From NCBI GenBank assembly GCA_034678415.1, contig JAXDBV010000052.1, forward strand, positions 1 to 15,692: a stretch of DNA of 15,692 nucleotides. The letters are read 5' to 3'. This stretch comes from JAXDBV01 sp034678415. GTDB taxonomy: Bacteria; Bacteroidota; Bacteroidia; Bacteroidales; VadinHA17. Below are positions 1-8,386 of this stretch, piece after piece (position 1 is the stretch's first letter; every line of letters begins with the position of its first letter). The notes below the pieces were generated by a model, which worked only from the letters and a program-made list of their open reading frames with translations, did no database searches and was not told the DNA's origin. A program made the translations under genes and the position numbers.

Positions 1-1237
1 CGGTACGGTATGCGGCGAAACTCTCGCTCAGCACAAAACGTTGTCCATACAGGTGTGCCACCGATGATGCATATTTCGGGAAATAGGCCACACGGTCAGG
101 CCATATAGGATTCCAGATAGCATCCACACCGGGGATCTGTACATGCCTCAGGTTTTCGAAGAAGTCGCCGCTGCTCCGCGCCAGCGCCACCATCTGATCC
201 TCATGATTGAGATGTGTCATGTAAGAAAGATGGTTATCGCCACACCACTTAGCAAGAACTTTAAAATAACTCTCACCGAACATATCCGACCATACATCCC
301 AGTAATCGGCCTTGATCCGTCGTATGGTATCGTCCGTTACGGGAAGGAAAAAGGCAGCGAGGTACGGTCGCACATCATACCCTTTGCGACATGAGAACAC
401 ATCGGGCAGGCGCGGCGTCCAGGGGATGAATCCGTAATCGGGTTCATCCCCGCGGAATCCCAGGATCGTCTTGCCGAATTCTTCCCCTATATATTTCTTG
501 TACTGTTCATGGGTGAATGTCAGGAACTGACGTGTGGCATCCGGGTTCAGGTAGTCGCATAATGCATTGACGGTGTCCTTCCCCCGGGTGGGATTGTTGG
601 CGGCCCGGGTCACCGAGGTGCGGAAACGGTGAGTGACGGTCAGCAGCTGCCAGTCACCCCGTGGGACTGTCCATTCCAGGAGCCCGTTCCTGATCCTGAT
701 GACCTGGTATGTCGAGTCGGCCAGGTTGAACGCTACGGCGCTCACCACATCGGGATGAGCTTTTTTTGCGATCACCTCGCCCTGAGTGACCCTGTTGCGG
801 CTGCTAACGGCCAGCCCCTGCATAGTGAGGTCGGGGCGCTCGCGGCTGAACAAGCCGCCAGCAAATCCGCTGGGATACTTGCCCTCATCGATCAGCCATA
901 CCACCATGTCTCTCTGCCGGGCCTGTTCAACAGCAAAGCGGATAAGTTCAAACCAGCCTTCCGAGAGGTAGGGTTCCGTCATATTGTAACCGGCTTCAAT
1001 GGTTACTGATCGCAGGTTCAGCGACCGTATCTTGTCAAGATCCCTTATAATGATCTCACGGTCTACGGGTCCTTCCCATCCCCACAGGAGCGTGGGACCG
1101 TGGCTGGCGGGGGGAGCGCCAAACACCGATACCAGCTCCTGAATATCCGGCAGAATAAGGCCGGATGTATCCTGCTGACCCGATAAAATAAGCGGGAGAA
1201 GACTTAATAAAAATAAATAACGCCTTAATAATTTCAT
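1..1237 (-). CDS. GH106-like glycoside hydrolase (putative alpha-L-rhamnosidase), 3' end missing
   Basis: The first 412 codons are present; the gene runs off the left edge of the window without a stop. The ATG at 1237 is followed by a Sec-type signal peptide (KLLRRYLFLLSLLPLILSG), so the product is exported. Residues 35-140 look like the start of a TIM-barrel hydrolase: FGAPPASHGPTLLWGW, then a DEGKYPSGFAGG segment near 117-128. Later landmarks are RGDEPDYGF (262-270), MTHLNHEDQ (340-348), IPGVDAIWNP (368-377) and SESFAAYR (404-411), with Glu265 and Glu405 as candidate acidic active-site residues. This pattern is most like the GH106 alpha-L-rhamnosidase family and its relatives, which are usually much longer (about 800-1100 residues). 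It lies 38 bases downstream of the GH65/GH95-like gene, separated by an almost pure A/T spacer, and is probably cotranscribed with it. The exact family and sugar are inference; the hydrolase class is fairly secure. Confidence 0.72.
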   Translation of the reverse strand, partial: MKLLRRYLFLLSLLPLILSGQQDTSGLILPDIQELVSVFGAPPASHGPTLLWGWEGPVDREIIIRDLDKIRSLNLRSVTIEAGYNMTEPYLSEGWFELIRFAVEQARQRDMVVWLIDEGKYPSGFAGGLFSRERPDLTMQGLAVSSRNRVTQGEVIAKKAHPDVVSAVAFNLADSTYQVIRIRNGLLEWTVPRGDWQLLTVTHRFRTSVTRAANNPTRGKDTVNALCDYLNPDATRQFLTFTHEQYKKYIGEEFGKTILGFRGDEPDYGFIPWTPRLPDVFSCRKGYDVRPYLAAFFLPVTDDTIRRIKADYWDVWSDMFGESYFKVLAKWCGDNHLSYMTHLNHEDQMVALARSSGDFFENLRHVQIPGVDAIWNPIWPDRVAYFPKYASSVAHLYGQRFVLSESFAAYRT

Positions 1238-1310
1238 TATCTAAATTAATTATTATAAAGTATTATTTAATATTATTAATATAAGCGATTAATATTTTCA
1301 TATTTAATAT
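1238..1310. other. very A/T-rich spacer between the two glycosidase genes
   Basis: The 38 bases between the stop of the GH65/GH95-like gene and the start of the GH106-like gene are almost entirely A and T, as are the last codons of the upstream gene. No Shine-Dalgarno sequence or GC-rich terminator stem is visible. That fits Bacteroidota translation initiation, where A-rich leaders are common, and continued transcription into the next gene. Confidence 0.5.
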
Positions 1311-3423
1311 TCCACTTCCCATTGGCAGGGAATCCTCGTAGTCCGCCGTTGGATTGATGTGTGCACATCATGGCAACAGCGGTAAGCAGGGCCCCGTTGC
1401 CGGGCAGGTAGACGGGAAGCCTGTTGTCCTGGTAGTTGTGTCCGTTCATGAGGTATGTGTTTTTCTGCACATCCATCATAAGGATATCCACGGCAAGATC
1501 GGGCAGTCCGAGGCTGGCGGCCGTCATCGCCATCATTGGCGGGTCCCATCCCCAGATACTTTCCAGGTTCCACCTTTCCAGTATTGCCTCCAGCGATCTT
1601 TTCAGTAAGGTCTCATCCACCCCTCCGGTGTTGGGCAGGAATCCCATGATGGCCAGCACCATCGGGTGGTCGGTGAGGTACCGGGGGTTGCTATAGCAGT
1701 CGGTTGCATCTTCGGTGAATAGGTACAGGCTGTCTTTAACAGGCAGTGGGGCAAGCTTATCGGTCATAATCTGCCAGGTGCTGTTGGCAGGCTGGCCTAG
1801 GCGTCTCTTCCATAGCAAGGCAGTCTGAAGAGCCCACCGCCAGTAAGCCAGCTCAAAGGCAGGGTTGAGTGTCGTTTCGGGGGAAAAGCATTCCTGTGCG
1901 GGGATCAGGGCGGGCCCGAGGACATAACGGTTAGTTGCAGTGTCCATCCTGGCATAGGAAGCAATGAATTCAGTGGTCTCAAAAACAAGATCCTTGTATT
2001 TTTCCAGCACGGCAGGGTCTTCCTTATAATAATGGTATAACAATTCGGCAAGGTAGATGAGGTGTGGCTGTTGCCAGATGAGGAAAGTGCCTACTTTGCT
2101 CGGGCTCTCCCTCCCGTCAGGATCTACCATCTTGGGCCAGCGTGCGCCGCGGTATCCCTGGAAGGCGGCCGTACCTCTGGCGCGTTCCAGCACCCTGAAA
2201 TAGTAATCCATCTGTTTTTCCATCAGTTCAGCCCTGTTCCACAGGATGAAATGAACGGCGTGCCACCAGTGCATCTCAAGGTGGAATTTCCCGTACCAGC
2301 TGTTGAAGGTGAGTCCGGTTTCCTGGGGTGGTAATGAACCGGCACATTGGATTCTTGTCAGGTATTGCGATAAAACAACCCGTCGCTCAAGCTCGACAGC
2401 GCGCGGATCAGTACAGTGTGAAAAGTCAACGGCTCCGCCGCTCAGCCAGAACTCTTTCCAGCGCTTCTTATTGTTCCTTCTTGTAGCGATAAATCCGGGC
2501 GGTTCATTATCAGGCTTCTCATCAGTAAAAAGACAGCTTACCTCAAAGGTGTGATCGTGCTGATCCGACGGGACGATCAGGTATTCATGGGCACCTGCCG
2601 CCTGTACCTCAGCAGAACCGTTCCACCGGAGCTTGACATAGTACTGGTCGTCATCCAGCTGCCTGTGAAACACTACACCATTAGCCGTATTGTCAATGAC
2701 TGCAGTGGTATGCTTGCCGGGTTCATCCATATTCCCCGATGGCCCAAACGGGATGTGTGAACCGTATGGGAAGCGGATCTTTATTTTCACCTGGCCGCCT
2801 GAAACGAGTCCGGATGTTATCCGGAAGGCGACCATATTCAAAGCCTGGTGACAGAAGGTGATCACCTCCACGGGGAAGCCATTAATCTGAAAACGACTGT
2901 TTATCTCACCGGTCCAGAGGTTCAACTGCTGAACGGGAGATTTTATGTCGTCAATGGTACAGACTGCTGTGTCATCGTTCATAATCTCGAGACCGATGAT
3001 TCCGAGATGCAGCCTGTGCCGGTTCTCCCGAAGCCAGCGCGATGCTTCATTCTTTCTCTCATACGGATCATCGGTGTACTGGTACACATAATTCACCGAA
3101 TCGTCCCCCACGCGGTATTTCTTGTACACATCCTCAAGTGAATAATTGGAAGGATTCGGGAAGGAGTGCCATCCGGCATCGGAATGAGTACCCAGCGGAA
3201 TACCCTTTTCGTGAAATCCTGGAAAACTCTGCAGCCCCGTGATATCGACGGTAAAGGCAAATTTCCCGTTGCCTGCCGTGAGGGAATTCAATGGATCAGG
3301 GTTAGAATGAAGGATATTATGCCGCGTTACAAGTGCATACCTGTCTGTTTTTGCCTTTCTTTCACATGACTGAAACGCACAGGCAACGAAGATCAGCGGT
3401 AGGCAAAGCAAAGGGTATCTCAT
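1276..3423 (-). CDS. exported GH65/GH95-like (alpha/alpha)6-barrel glycoside hydrolase, lipoprotein
   Basis: A 715-residue protein with a lipoprotein signal: hydrophobic residues 4-14, then Cys15 (IFVAC) or Cys20 (FQSC) as the lipidated cysteine, so it is probably anchored in the envelope. The N-terminal part (about 35-320) is a beta-rich domain opening with NSLTAGNGKFAFTVD and carrying HSFPN and LHLGIIGLE. The C-terminal part (about 335-690) is helical, as in clan GH-L/GH-M enzymes. Key motifs are PPQETGLTFNSWYGKFHLEM (365-384), followed by HWWH (385-388), RWPKMVDPDGRESPS (428-442), LIWQQPHLIYLAE (448-460), GPALIPAQE (503-511), WGWDPPMMAM (624-633) and YLPGNGALL (672-680). I recognise it as a family often labelled 'GH65-like' in Bacteroidota, with no activity known to me. 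The layout also parallels GH95, with Glu511 in the place of the GH95 general acid. It is first in an operon with the GH106-like gene. The substrate is unknown. Confidence 0.75.
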   Translation of the reverse strand: MRYPLLCLPLIFVACAFQSCERKAKTDRYALVTRHNILHSNPDPLNSLTAGNGKFAFTVDITGLQSFPGFHEKGIPLGTHSDAGWHSFPNPSNYSLEDVYKKYRVGDDSVNYVYQYTDDPYERKNEASRWLRENRHRLHLGIIGLEIMNDDTAVCTIDDIKSPVQQLNLWTGEINSRFQINGFPVEVITFCHQALNMVAFRITSGLVSGGQVKIKIRFPYGSHIPFGPSGNMDEPGKHTTAVIDNTANGVVFHRQLDDDQYYVKLRWNGSAEVQAAGAHEYLIVPSDQHDHTFEVSCLFTDEKPDNEPPGFIATRRNNKKRWKEFWLSGGAVDFSHCTDPRAVELERRVVLSQYLTRIQCAGSLPPQETGLTFNSWYGKFHLEMHWWHAVHFILWNRAELMEKQMDYYFRVLERARGTAAFQGYRGARWPKMVDPDGRESPSKVGTFLIWQQPHLIYLAELLYHYYKEDPAVLEKYKDLVFETTEFIASYARMDTATNRYVLGPALIPAQECFSPETTLNPAFELAYWRWALQTALLWKRRLGQPANSTWQIMTDKLAPLPVKDSLYLFTEDATDCYSNPRYLTDHPMVLAIMGFLPNTGGVDETLLKRSLEAILERWNLESIWGWDPPMMAMTAASLGLPDLAVDILMMDVQKNTYLMNGHNYQDNRLPVYLPGNGALLTAVAMMCTHQSNGGLRGFPANGKWNIKYENINRLY

Positions 3424-3566
3424 GTTTACAACATTTTTCCCGATGAATTTGCATTTATTTTCCGCGAATAAATTTAATAATTTTAATTTTGATACGAAGT
3501 TACCTGTCGGGCAGCTTAATCTGTTAAACAGGACATATTCTGTGAACCAGCAAGATAAAATGAGTC

Positions 3567-4010
3567 ATGGATACAACCCGGATGTTTATTGAATTCCTTC
3601 AATCGTGCATTACCCCTGTAGCTGTTATTTCCGGTGTGGGGCTGTTGCTGTTATCGATCACCAACCGGATGGCGCGGACAGTCGACCGCATCCGTCTGCT
3701 GGTTCGTGAACTTGACGAGGTAGGTGTCATCCGGCGGGAGAAGAAGGAGAATGAGATAAAAATACTCTACCGTCGCAGTCGTTACCTGAGGAATTCCATC
3801 GGGGCGATCGTCGTTAGTGTTATCTGCACCAGCCTTATCATCCCCGTGCTGTTCTTCATGAACCTGTTCCGGCTGGATCTGAGGATCATCGGCTACCTGC
3901 TTTTTTTCCTCGTTATTTTATCCATCCTGGTGTCACTTCTCTATTTTTTCCGCGATGTGGTGCTGTCGCTCAGGGCTGTAAAGCTGGAAGCAAGAGAATA
4001 TCTTCCGTGA
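3567..4010 (+). CDS. DUF2721 family small inner-membrane protein
   Basis: A 147-residue protein with three predicted membrane segments: about 14-31 (ITPVAVISGVGLLLLSI), 77-99 and 106-128. A basic, charged stretch (34-75, including RRSRYLRNS) connects the first two. The opening 'TPVAVISGVGLLLLSITNR' followed by 'VDRIR', and the ending 'LSLRAVKLE', are the hallmarks of the DUF2721 family. Length is typical. Function is unknown. It is divergent from the GH65/GH95-like gene, with 143 bases between the two starts, and convergent with the DUF202 gene. An out-of-frame ATG at 3560, seven bases upstream, would give a ten-codon reading frame ending at 3592 across the true start. It could reduce initiation at 3567 or be irrelevant; family alignment supports 3567. 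Confidence 0.85.
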   Translation: MDTTRMFIEFLQSCITPVAVISGVGLLLLSITNRMARTVDRIRLLVRELDEVGVIRREKKENEIKILYRRSRYLRNSIGAIVVSVICTSLIIPVLFFMNLFRLDLRIIGYLLFFLVILSILVSLLYFFRDVVLSLRAVKLEAREYLP

Positions 4011-4061
4011 ACCATCCCGGTCTCAAACATCATCTTACTCTTACATAAAGAACACAACCGA

Positions 4062-4340
4062 TCAGGTTATCCTGGATTCAGGCTCTTGCGATCCTGATAT
4101 GGTTCTGTTTACCCTGATGTAGGAAACAACCCCGATGATCAGTGTTGCTGCAGCGGCAAGGTACAACAAGTATCCTATGAGCTTCTGGACTTTTAATTCG
4201 GGCAGCAGCTTCAGGAGGGTGAATCCTGAGGCAAAGAGCATGATGGCCGTTCGTACATAGGCGAGGAGAGTCCTCTCATTTGCCAGCCGTGTGCGGTCAA
4301 CAGCCAGTTTATTGCGTAAATACAAATCGTTGTTTTCCAT
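4062..4340 (-). CDS. DUF202 (YidH-type) small inner-membrane protein
   Basis: A 92-residue protein with the DUF202 signature RTRLANERTLLAYVRT (16-31), matching the family pattern 'ANERTxLAWxRT', followed by two membrane helices at about 29-47 and 53-75. The C-terminal tail is short and polar. In some DUF202 proteins the domain is fused to VTC/SPX-type polyphosphate modules; here it stands alone, and its role is unknown. The start lies only 10 bases after the stop of the GH127 gene, so the two are probably on one transcript, although no functional link is known. No clear Shine-Dalgarno sequence is present in the 10-base gap, which suggests translational coupling or leaderless-type A/T-driven initiation. 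Confidence 0.85.
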   Translation of the reverse strand: MENNDLYLRNKLAVDRTRLANERTLLAYVRTAIMLFASGFTLLKLLPELKVQKLIGYLLYLAAAATLIIGVVSYIRVNRTISGSQEPESRIT

Positions 4341-4350
4341 GGATTTGACC

Positions 4351-6702
4351 TTATTGCTTCACGATCCTGATGTCAAACACCGGTCCTGCCGTATGGAACT
4401 CATGCGACCGGAACAGTACCGTAACCGTATGCTTACCGCTGGTGATTTCCTCCGGAATGGAATAAACTTCAAAAACGAACTGTCCTTCCTTTTTCCGGGA
4501 GATATTTTCTGTGGCAATGATGTTCCCGTTAACCAGGATATCGAATGTTTTCCCTCCCGGAAATCCTCCCCAGTATTCGACGGCGAGCGCCAGGGGCTTA
4601 TCGGGCTGCACCTTCATGTCATACGAAAACCATCCCGACCGTGCTTCACGGTATTTTCTTCCTTTCAGTTCCCACTGGCCGGCATTTTCGCCCTGAAAGC
4701 GGTGAATGTGCTCGGAAAGCATATCGGCCGGGATTACACGATCGATCGTGCTCTCATCGATCTCCTTTTTTTCTTCACGACGCCGTTGTATTTCAGTCTG
4801 CCGTTGTTCCCATTCTTCCCGGGTTAGCATGTCAAAATAGATGGAATAGCGCCGGTCATACATTTTATAGAAAGGACTGAACAATATATCAGCGGGTTTA
4901 CCTGTCTCCCTCGTCAGGAATGTATTCGATTGTCCGGAGACCTGTTCGGTCCACTGCCGCGGATCGCGCTCTTTTGTCATCAGTATGGGTATAGCCGTCT
5001 CAATGGTTGCCATCATATCATTGTCCGGGCCGAGATCACCGGCCAGAACCAGGGGGCCGTCCATCAGCGCCACCCTGTTTTGATTATCGGGCATCGCTTC
5101 AAGGCGGAGAGAGAAGGGGAAGGTAATTTCAATCCTGTCGTTGTTCTGCCACTGCCGTTTCACCGGCACAAAGCTCCCGGGTTCCTGCTTCACTTTGATC
5201 TTCCTGCCGTTAACCCGCAGTTCCATCCCTTCCGTCGCCCATGACGGGTAGCGCACCTGCAGGGTTAGAAGCACCGGCTGGATGCATTCCAGTTCAAGGC
5301 TTGTCCCCTGCTCATCAGGAAAGCGGGTAACCTGGCGTAAAACCAGCCCTTTGTCTTTCCAGTCCAGCTCCGATGCAATAAACTGGTTGATGAACAGTTC
5401 CTTGTCGTTATGGAAATAGATGAATCCTCCATATCTGGAATGGTTCTCCATACCGGTGCCGATGCAACAGGTGAAGTCATGCGGATCCTGGAACGCTTTC
5501 TTTCCGCCCATATCGAGCGACAGGTGGTAAACCACCCGTCCGTCGACAGGGTTTTGAGACGAGAGGATATGGTTGAACAATGCTCTTTCACAATAGTCGG
5601 CCACCTCGGGGGAGGCGGTCCAAGAGAACAGGTACTGTGACAGTTTCAGCATGTTATATACGTTGCATGTCTCGGTGGTCTCATCGCTGAGGCGGTTACT
5701 GAGGGAATCGGCGGGACCGAAATATTCATGGTTGCCGTGTCCGCCCGTGACATAGGAGTGATGCCTTACCACTGTCTGCCAGAAGAACTCAGCGGCGTGG
5801 CGGTCGCTGGTGTCGGCTGTCAGCTCGTAGCGGCGGGCCAGCCCGATCAGTTTGGGTATGTTCGTGTTGCCGTGCTTGCCGGGGAGGATATCGATGCTCC
5901 TGGCCAGCGGCTCAAGGATGGCTTCGTGATGAAATTTCCGCGACAGTTCAAGATATTTTTTCTCACCTGTATCGGCATACAGGTCGGCCAGCACCTCGTT
6001 CATGCCCCCGTGTTCGCAGCTCAGCATGAGCTGTACCTGTTCAGTGGTCAAACCTGCGACGATGCGTGCGGTCCATGCGGCGAATTTCCCGGCGATGTCG
6101 AGGGCTTTCGTGTTGCCGCACAGGCGGTATGCATCGCGCAGCCCGGCCAGTACCTTATGATGGACGTACCAGGGTACCCACAGACCGTTCAGGTCGAAGC
6201 CCCGTGCGTGTATGTTTCCTTTCGCTACCTCCTCCTCAAGGATCATTTTCCCGCCGGGCACGGCACCCACATATCCGCTGCTGTCCTGGCAGGTTTCCAG
6301 TTCATCAACAATATAGTTGACACGGTCGAGAAACCGCTGATCACCCGTGGTGCTGAACATTTGTGCACAGGCACTCAGGTGATGACCCAGGCTGTGCCCT
6401 GATATGGTGGCATCTTCCCACCCATGGTATGGCTCAGCCTTTGCCTCAAGGCCCGCTTCAGTACGGTAACGGGCCAGCAACCGGTCAGGTTCATAAGCGA
6501 GCAATGATTTGATGTTCAGTTCTGTGGCATGCCTGAACGGACCGTCTAGGAGGACGACCTGCGACAGGCTGAAAGGCAATGCACGAAAGGTAATCACTTC
6601 ACGGCCCCCGGTTTGAATTCCCGGATCCTCAGAATGATTACAGGCAATCCCTGTGACCATGGTTACTGCAATGAAAAACAGATGTGTGACATTGAATCTC
6701 AT
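4351..6702 (-). CDS. GH127 beta-L-arabinofuranosidase-family lipoprotein
   Basis: A 783-residue protein. Residues 1-21 form a lipoprotein signal ending TGIAC, so it is envelope-anchored. Residues about 40-570 are a GH127 catalytic unit: FSLSQVVLLDGPF (44-56), GWEDATISGHSLGHHLSACA (94-113), the (alpha/alpha)6 core, then beta-sandwich segments such as VRYPSWATEGMELRVNG. The zinc/cysteine active site known from the GH127 enzyme HypBA1 is intact: Glu344 and Cys346 in ETTETCN, and Cys412-Cys413 in HDFTCCIG. By family analogy Cys412 is the nucleophile. After a charged linker (about 628-650), residues 651-783 form an extra beta domain (IDRVIPADMLSEHIH ... GWFSYDMKV ... TFDILVNG) like the DUF6805 module often found at the end of these proteins. 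GH127 includes beta-L-arabinofuranosidases and an aceric-acid hydrolase of rhamnogalacturonan II, so the exact sugar is open. Confidence 0.92.
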   Translation of the reverse strand: MRFNVTHLFFIAVTMVTGIACNHSEDPGIQTGGREVITFRALPFSLSQVVLLDGPFRHATELNIKSLLAYEPDRLLARYRTEAGLEAKAEPYHGWEDATISGHSLGHHLSACAQMFSTTGDQRFLDRVNYIVDELETCQDSSGYVGAVPGGKMILEEEVAKGNIHARGFDLNGLWVPWYVHHKVLAGLRDAYRLCGNTKALDIAGKFAAWTARIVAGLTTEQVQLMLSCEHGGMNEVLADLYADTGEKKYLELSRKFHHEAILEPLARSIDILPGKHGNTNIPKLIGLARRYELTADTSDRHAAEFFWQTVVRHHSYVTGGHGNHEYFGPADSLSNRLSDETTETCNVYNMLKLSQYLFSWTASPEVADYCERALFNHILSSQNPVDGRVVYHLSLDMGGKKAFQDPHDFTCCIGTGMENHSRYGGFIYFHNDKELFINQFIASELDWKDKGLVLRQVTRFPDEQGTSLELECIQPVLLTLQVRYPSWATEGMELRVNGRKIKVKQEPGSFVPVKRQWQNNDRIEITFPFSLRLEAMPDNQNRVALMDGPLVLAGDLGPDNDMMATIETAIPILMTKERDPRQWTEQVSGQSNTFLTRETGKPADILFSPFYKMYDRRYSIYFDMLTREEWEQRQTEIQRRREEKKEIDESTIDRVIPADMLSEHIHRFQGENAGQWELKGRKYREARSGWFSYDMKVQPDKPLALAVEYWGGFPGGKTFDILVNGNIIATENISRKKEGQFVFEVYSIPEEITSGKHTVTVLFRSHEFHTAGPVFDIRIVKQ

Positions 6703-6877
6703 GGCAAAACGTTTTTCTGTTGTTTATAAATATCTCCAGAATGCCTTGGAGGTACAAACAATTTCTCCTGCATCCAGGTATCAAATGAATAAAGATATGC
6801 GATACTCATTGCCTGTGAAAATATTTTTACACAAGCTGCTGCACCGGTGCCATCCATCCATCATTCTCTAAAAGTGA
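6703..6877. other. intergenic region with short palindrome
   Basis: The 175 bases between the barrel-protein gene and the GH127 gene should hold the GH127 promoter. The only structures I see are the perfect 10-base palindrome GCACCGGTGC (6841-6850), next to CATC repeats, and a weak dyad CTCCA/TGGAG (6734-6738 and 6747-6751), about 32-49 bases upstream of the GH127 start. No convincing TTTG/TAnnTTTG pair or terminator was found. Confidence 0.35.
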
Positions 6878-8164
6878 TCAGTCGTACCAGTCGTCGGCAT
6901 GGTTGCCAAACCGGGGATTGACAATGTTGCTGTAGATGGATCCGAAGGTATAGGTAAATCCGAATCCGAAATCGAAATTATATCCTGTAGCCAGCTCCCT
7001 CAGTTCGAGCAACACTTCTTCGGGTTCAAGGTCTCCTTTGGCCAGGGAGAGCTGGTCGCGTATCCTGGCTGCTTCACCCCAGATCTCAAACGATAAACCT
7101 TTAAAGATTCTGAAGGTGATATAGCCGTCCATTTCAATCCTGTTCTTCCTGAAATCATGAAAGAAACTGGAAGCGCTAAGTGATAGATTAACCGATCCCC
7201 ATTTCTCCTTCACCTGGTAAGCTATGGCAAGCCGTTGACTGAAGAGTTTTTCTTTTATTTTTGAATAGATGGTGGTATCGTTGTAATGGAAGTAGTTGAA
7301 TCCTGCACCATATAACAATCTAAGTTGCTTATGGGTTGACTGGGAATAGGGAAAGATATTGTATTCTATCGACGGGTAAATGTCGTAGCCGAGCTGTATA
7401 TTGCTGAAGGTGGAAGTGGCCACATCAAAACGGACACCTGCTGACCAGTGATCTGTCAGGCTTTTAACGATAAGATTGTCCACACCCAGCGAACTTCTGA
7501 ATGCCTTATATGTGGTATCTTTAAAAGTATATTTATCGTTCCTGATGTCATGGTCCAGGTCAAACTCGAGCTTCCATTTGTCGGTTATCTTGGAGATACG
7601 GAATGAATTATCCATGTTGAATTCCTTCACCGATTCTTCTCCTTCGAAACCGGGATAGGTATTGATTTCGAAGACCCAGTAGTTCCATTTGTCCACTACT
7701 CCTGTGTTGTCCGGGCTCAGGGAATGGTGTATTGATATCTCGCTGGCGAGGGGAGTCCTGGCCACATAACGCATGAGCCCCAACTTTAACATGTTTGTAC
7801 GGCCTTCACGGATATAATCTTCGGTATCGTCGGGCCGGCACGCGTATACAAGGGTGTCGTCTTTACCCTGGAATTTCCGCTGGCCATGAAAGGTAAAGGT
7901 GTATTTCGTGCCGCCGCTGCCGGTAGACTGGCTTGTCTCAAGCACGTAAACCTCGGCTTCCCTCACATCGCGCACATAGTTCACATAGGGTATCTCCCTC
8001 CTGATATAATTCATGTCGCACTCCTCGCAGTCAATAAAGATATGCACCGCATCCCTGCGCAAACTGTCGTTCATTGGTGGCTGTTCCTGCGCCGGAAGTA
8101 GTGAAGGAAGAAAAAGGAAAAAACAGAGGAATGGAGGATAAGTGATGCGTGTTTTTTCTTTCAT
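6878..8164 (-). CDS. unrecognised exported protein with likely outer-membrane beta-barrel
   Basis: A 428-residue protein with a Sec signal peptide (hydrophobic core 11-24, likely cut after LLPAQ). Residues about 36-145 form a small soluble domain that starts with HIFIDCEECDMNYIRREIPY (41-60), holding a CxxC pair (Cys46, Cys49), and continues VNYVRDVREAEVYVLET and YTFTFHG. From about 155 to 410 the sequence alternates hydrophobic and polar residues in many short strands rich in Tyr, Phe and Trp (for example WNYWVFEINTY, KLEFDLDHDI, WSAGVRFDVA, LRLLYGAGFNYFHY, WGSVNLSLSASSF, YNFDFGFGFTYTFGS), as expected of a beta-barrel of 12 or more strands. The ending NPRFGNHADDWYD extends past the last strand. 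I do not recognise a named family; it resembles DUF481-type barrels only loosely. A role in envelope biology is inference. It follows the fucosidase gene after 222 bases and probably has its own promoter. Confidence 0.7.
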   Translation of the reverse strand: MKEKTRITYPPFLCFFLFLPSLLPAQEQPPMNDSLRRDAVHIFIDCEECDMNYIRREIPYVNYVRDVREAEVYVLETSQSTGSGGTKYTFTFHGQRKFQGKDDTLVYACRPDDTEDYIREGRTNMLKLGLMRYVARTPLASEISIHHSLSPDNTGVVDKWNYWVFEINTYPGFEGEESVKEFNMDNSFRISKITDKWKLEFDLDHDIRNDKYTFKDTTYKAFRSSLGVDNLIVKSLTDHWSAGVRFDVATSTFSNIQLGYDIYPSIEYNIFPYSQSTHKQLRLLYGAGFNYFHYNDTTIYSKIKEKLFSQRLAIAYQVKEKWGSVNLSLSASSFFHDFRKNRIEMDGYITFRIFKGLSFEIWGEAARIRDQLSLAKGDLEPEEVLLELRELATGYNFDFGFGFTYTFGSIYSNIVNPRFGNHADDWYD

Positions 8165-8247
8165 AAAGACATCATAATGTTATTTCCCGTTATTGGGAGT
8201 ATAGGTTTTGCAACAATTGAGATGATGATGTCATAATATTTATTTGA

Positions 8248-8255
8248 CAAAATTA
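8248..8255 (-). promoter_or_regulatory. candidate Bacteroidota -7 element for the barrel-protein gene
   Basis: On the minus strand this reads TAATTTTG, an exact match to the Bacteroidota -7 consensus TAnnTTTG, 83 bases before the ATG at 8164. No TTTG box is present at the expected -33 distance, so the support is partial. Between it and the gene lies an 8-base inverted repeat, GACATCAT (8168-8175) with ATGATGTC (8225-8232), which could be an operator half-site pair or chance. Confidence 0.35.
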
Positions 8256-8386
8256 GTCCTTGTTTTATTCCAGCCCGTGACATTCATGGATCCGGTTACA
8301 GGAGGCAAATATATAATTTACTATTGTCGTTCTTTTACTTTGGAGCATATGTTTACCGGTCGCCAGTATCCACGTTTAGGCTCATC

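Noticed and set aside
143..1009. Plus-strand frames at the left edge
   Set aside because: They are shadows of the truncated GH106-like gene, whose minus-strand translation is continuous over 412 codons with a signal peptide.
5728..6402. A 224-residue open frame on the plus strand
   Set aside because: It lies wholly antisense to the GH127 gene, whose product has clear motifs throughout; the plus-strand translation has no recognisable domain.
6841..6850. GCACCGGTGC palindrome as a terminator
   Set aside because: As RNA it would form only a three-base-pair stem with a four-base loop, and no T tract follows on either strand.
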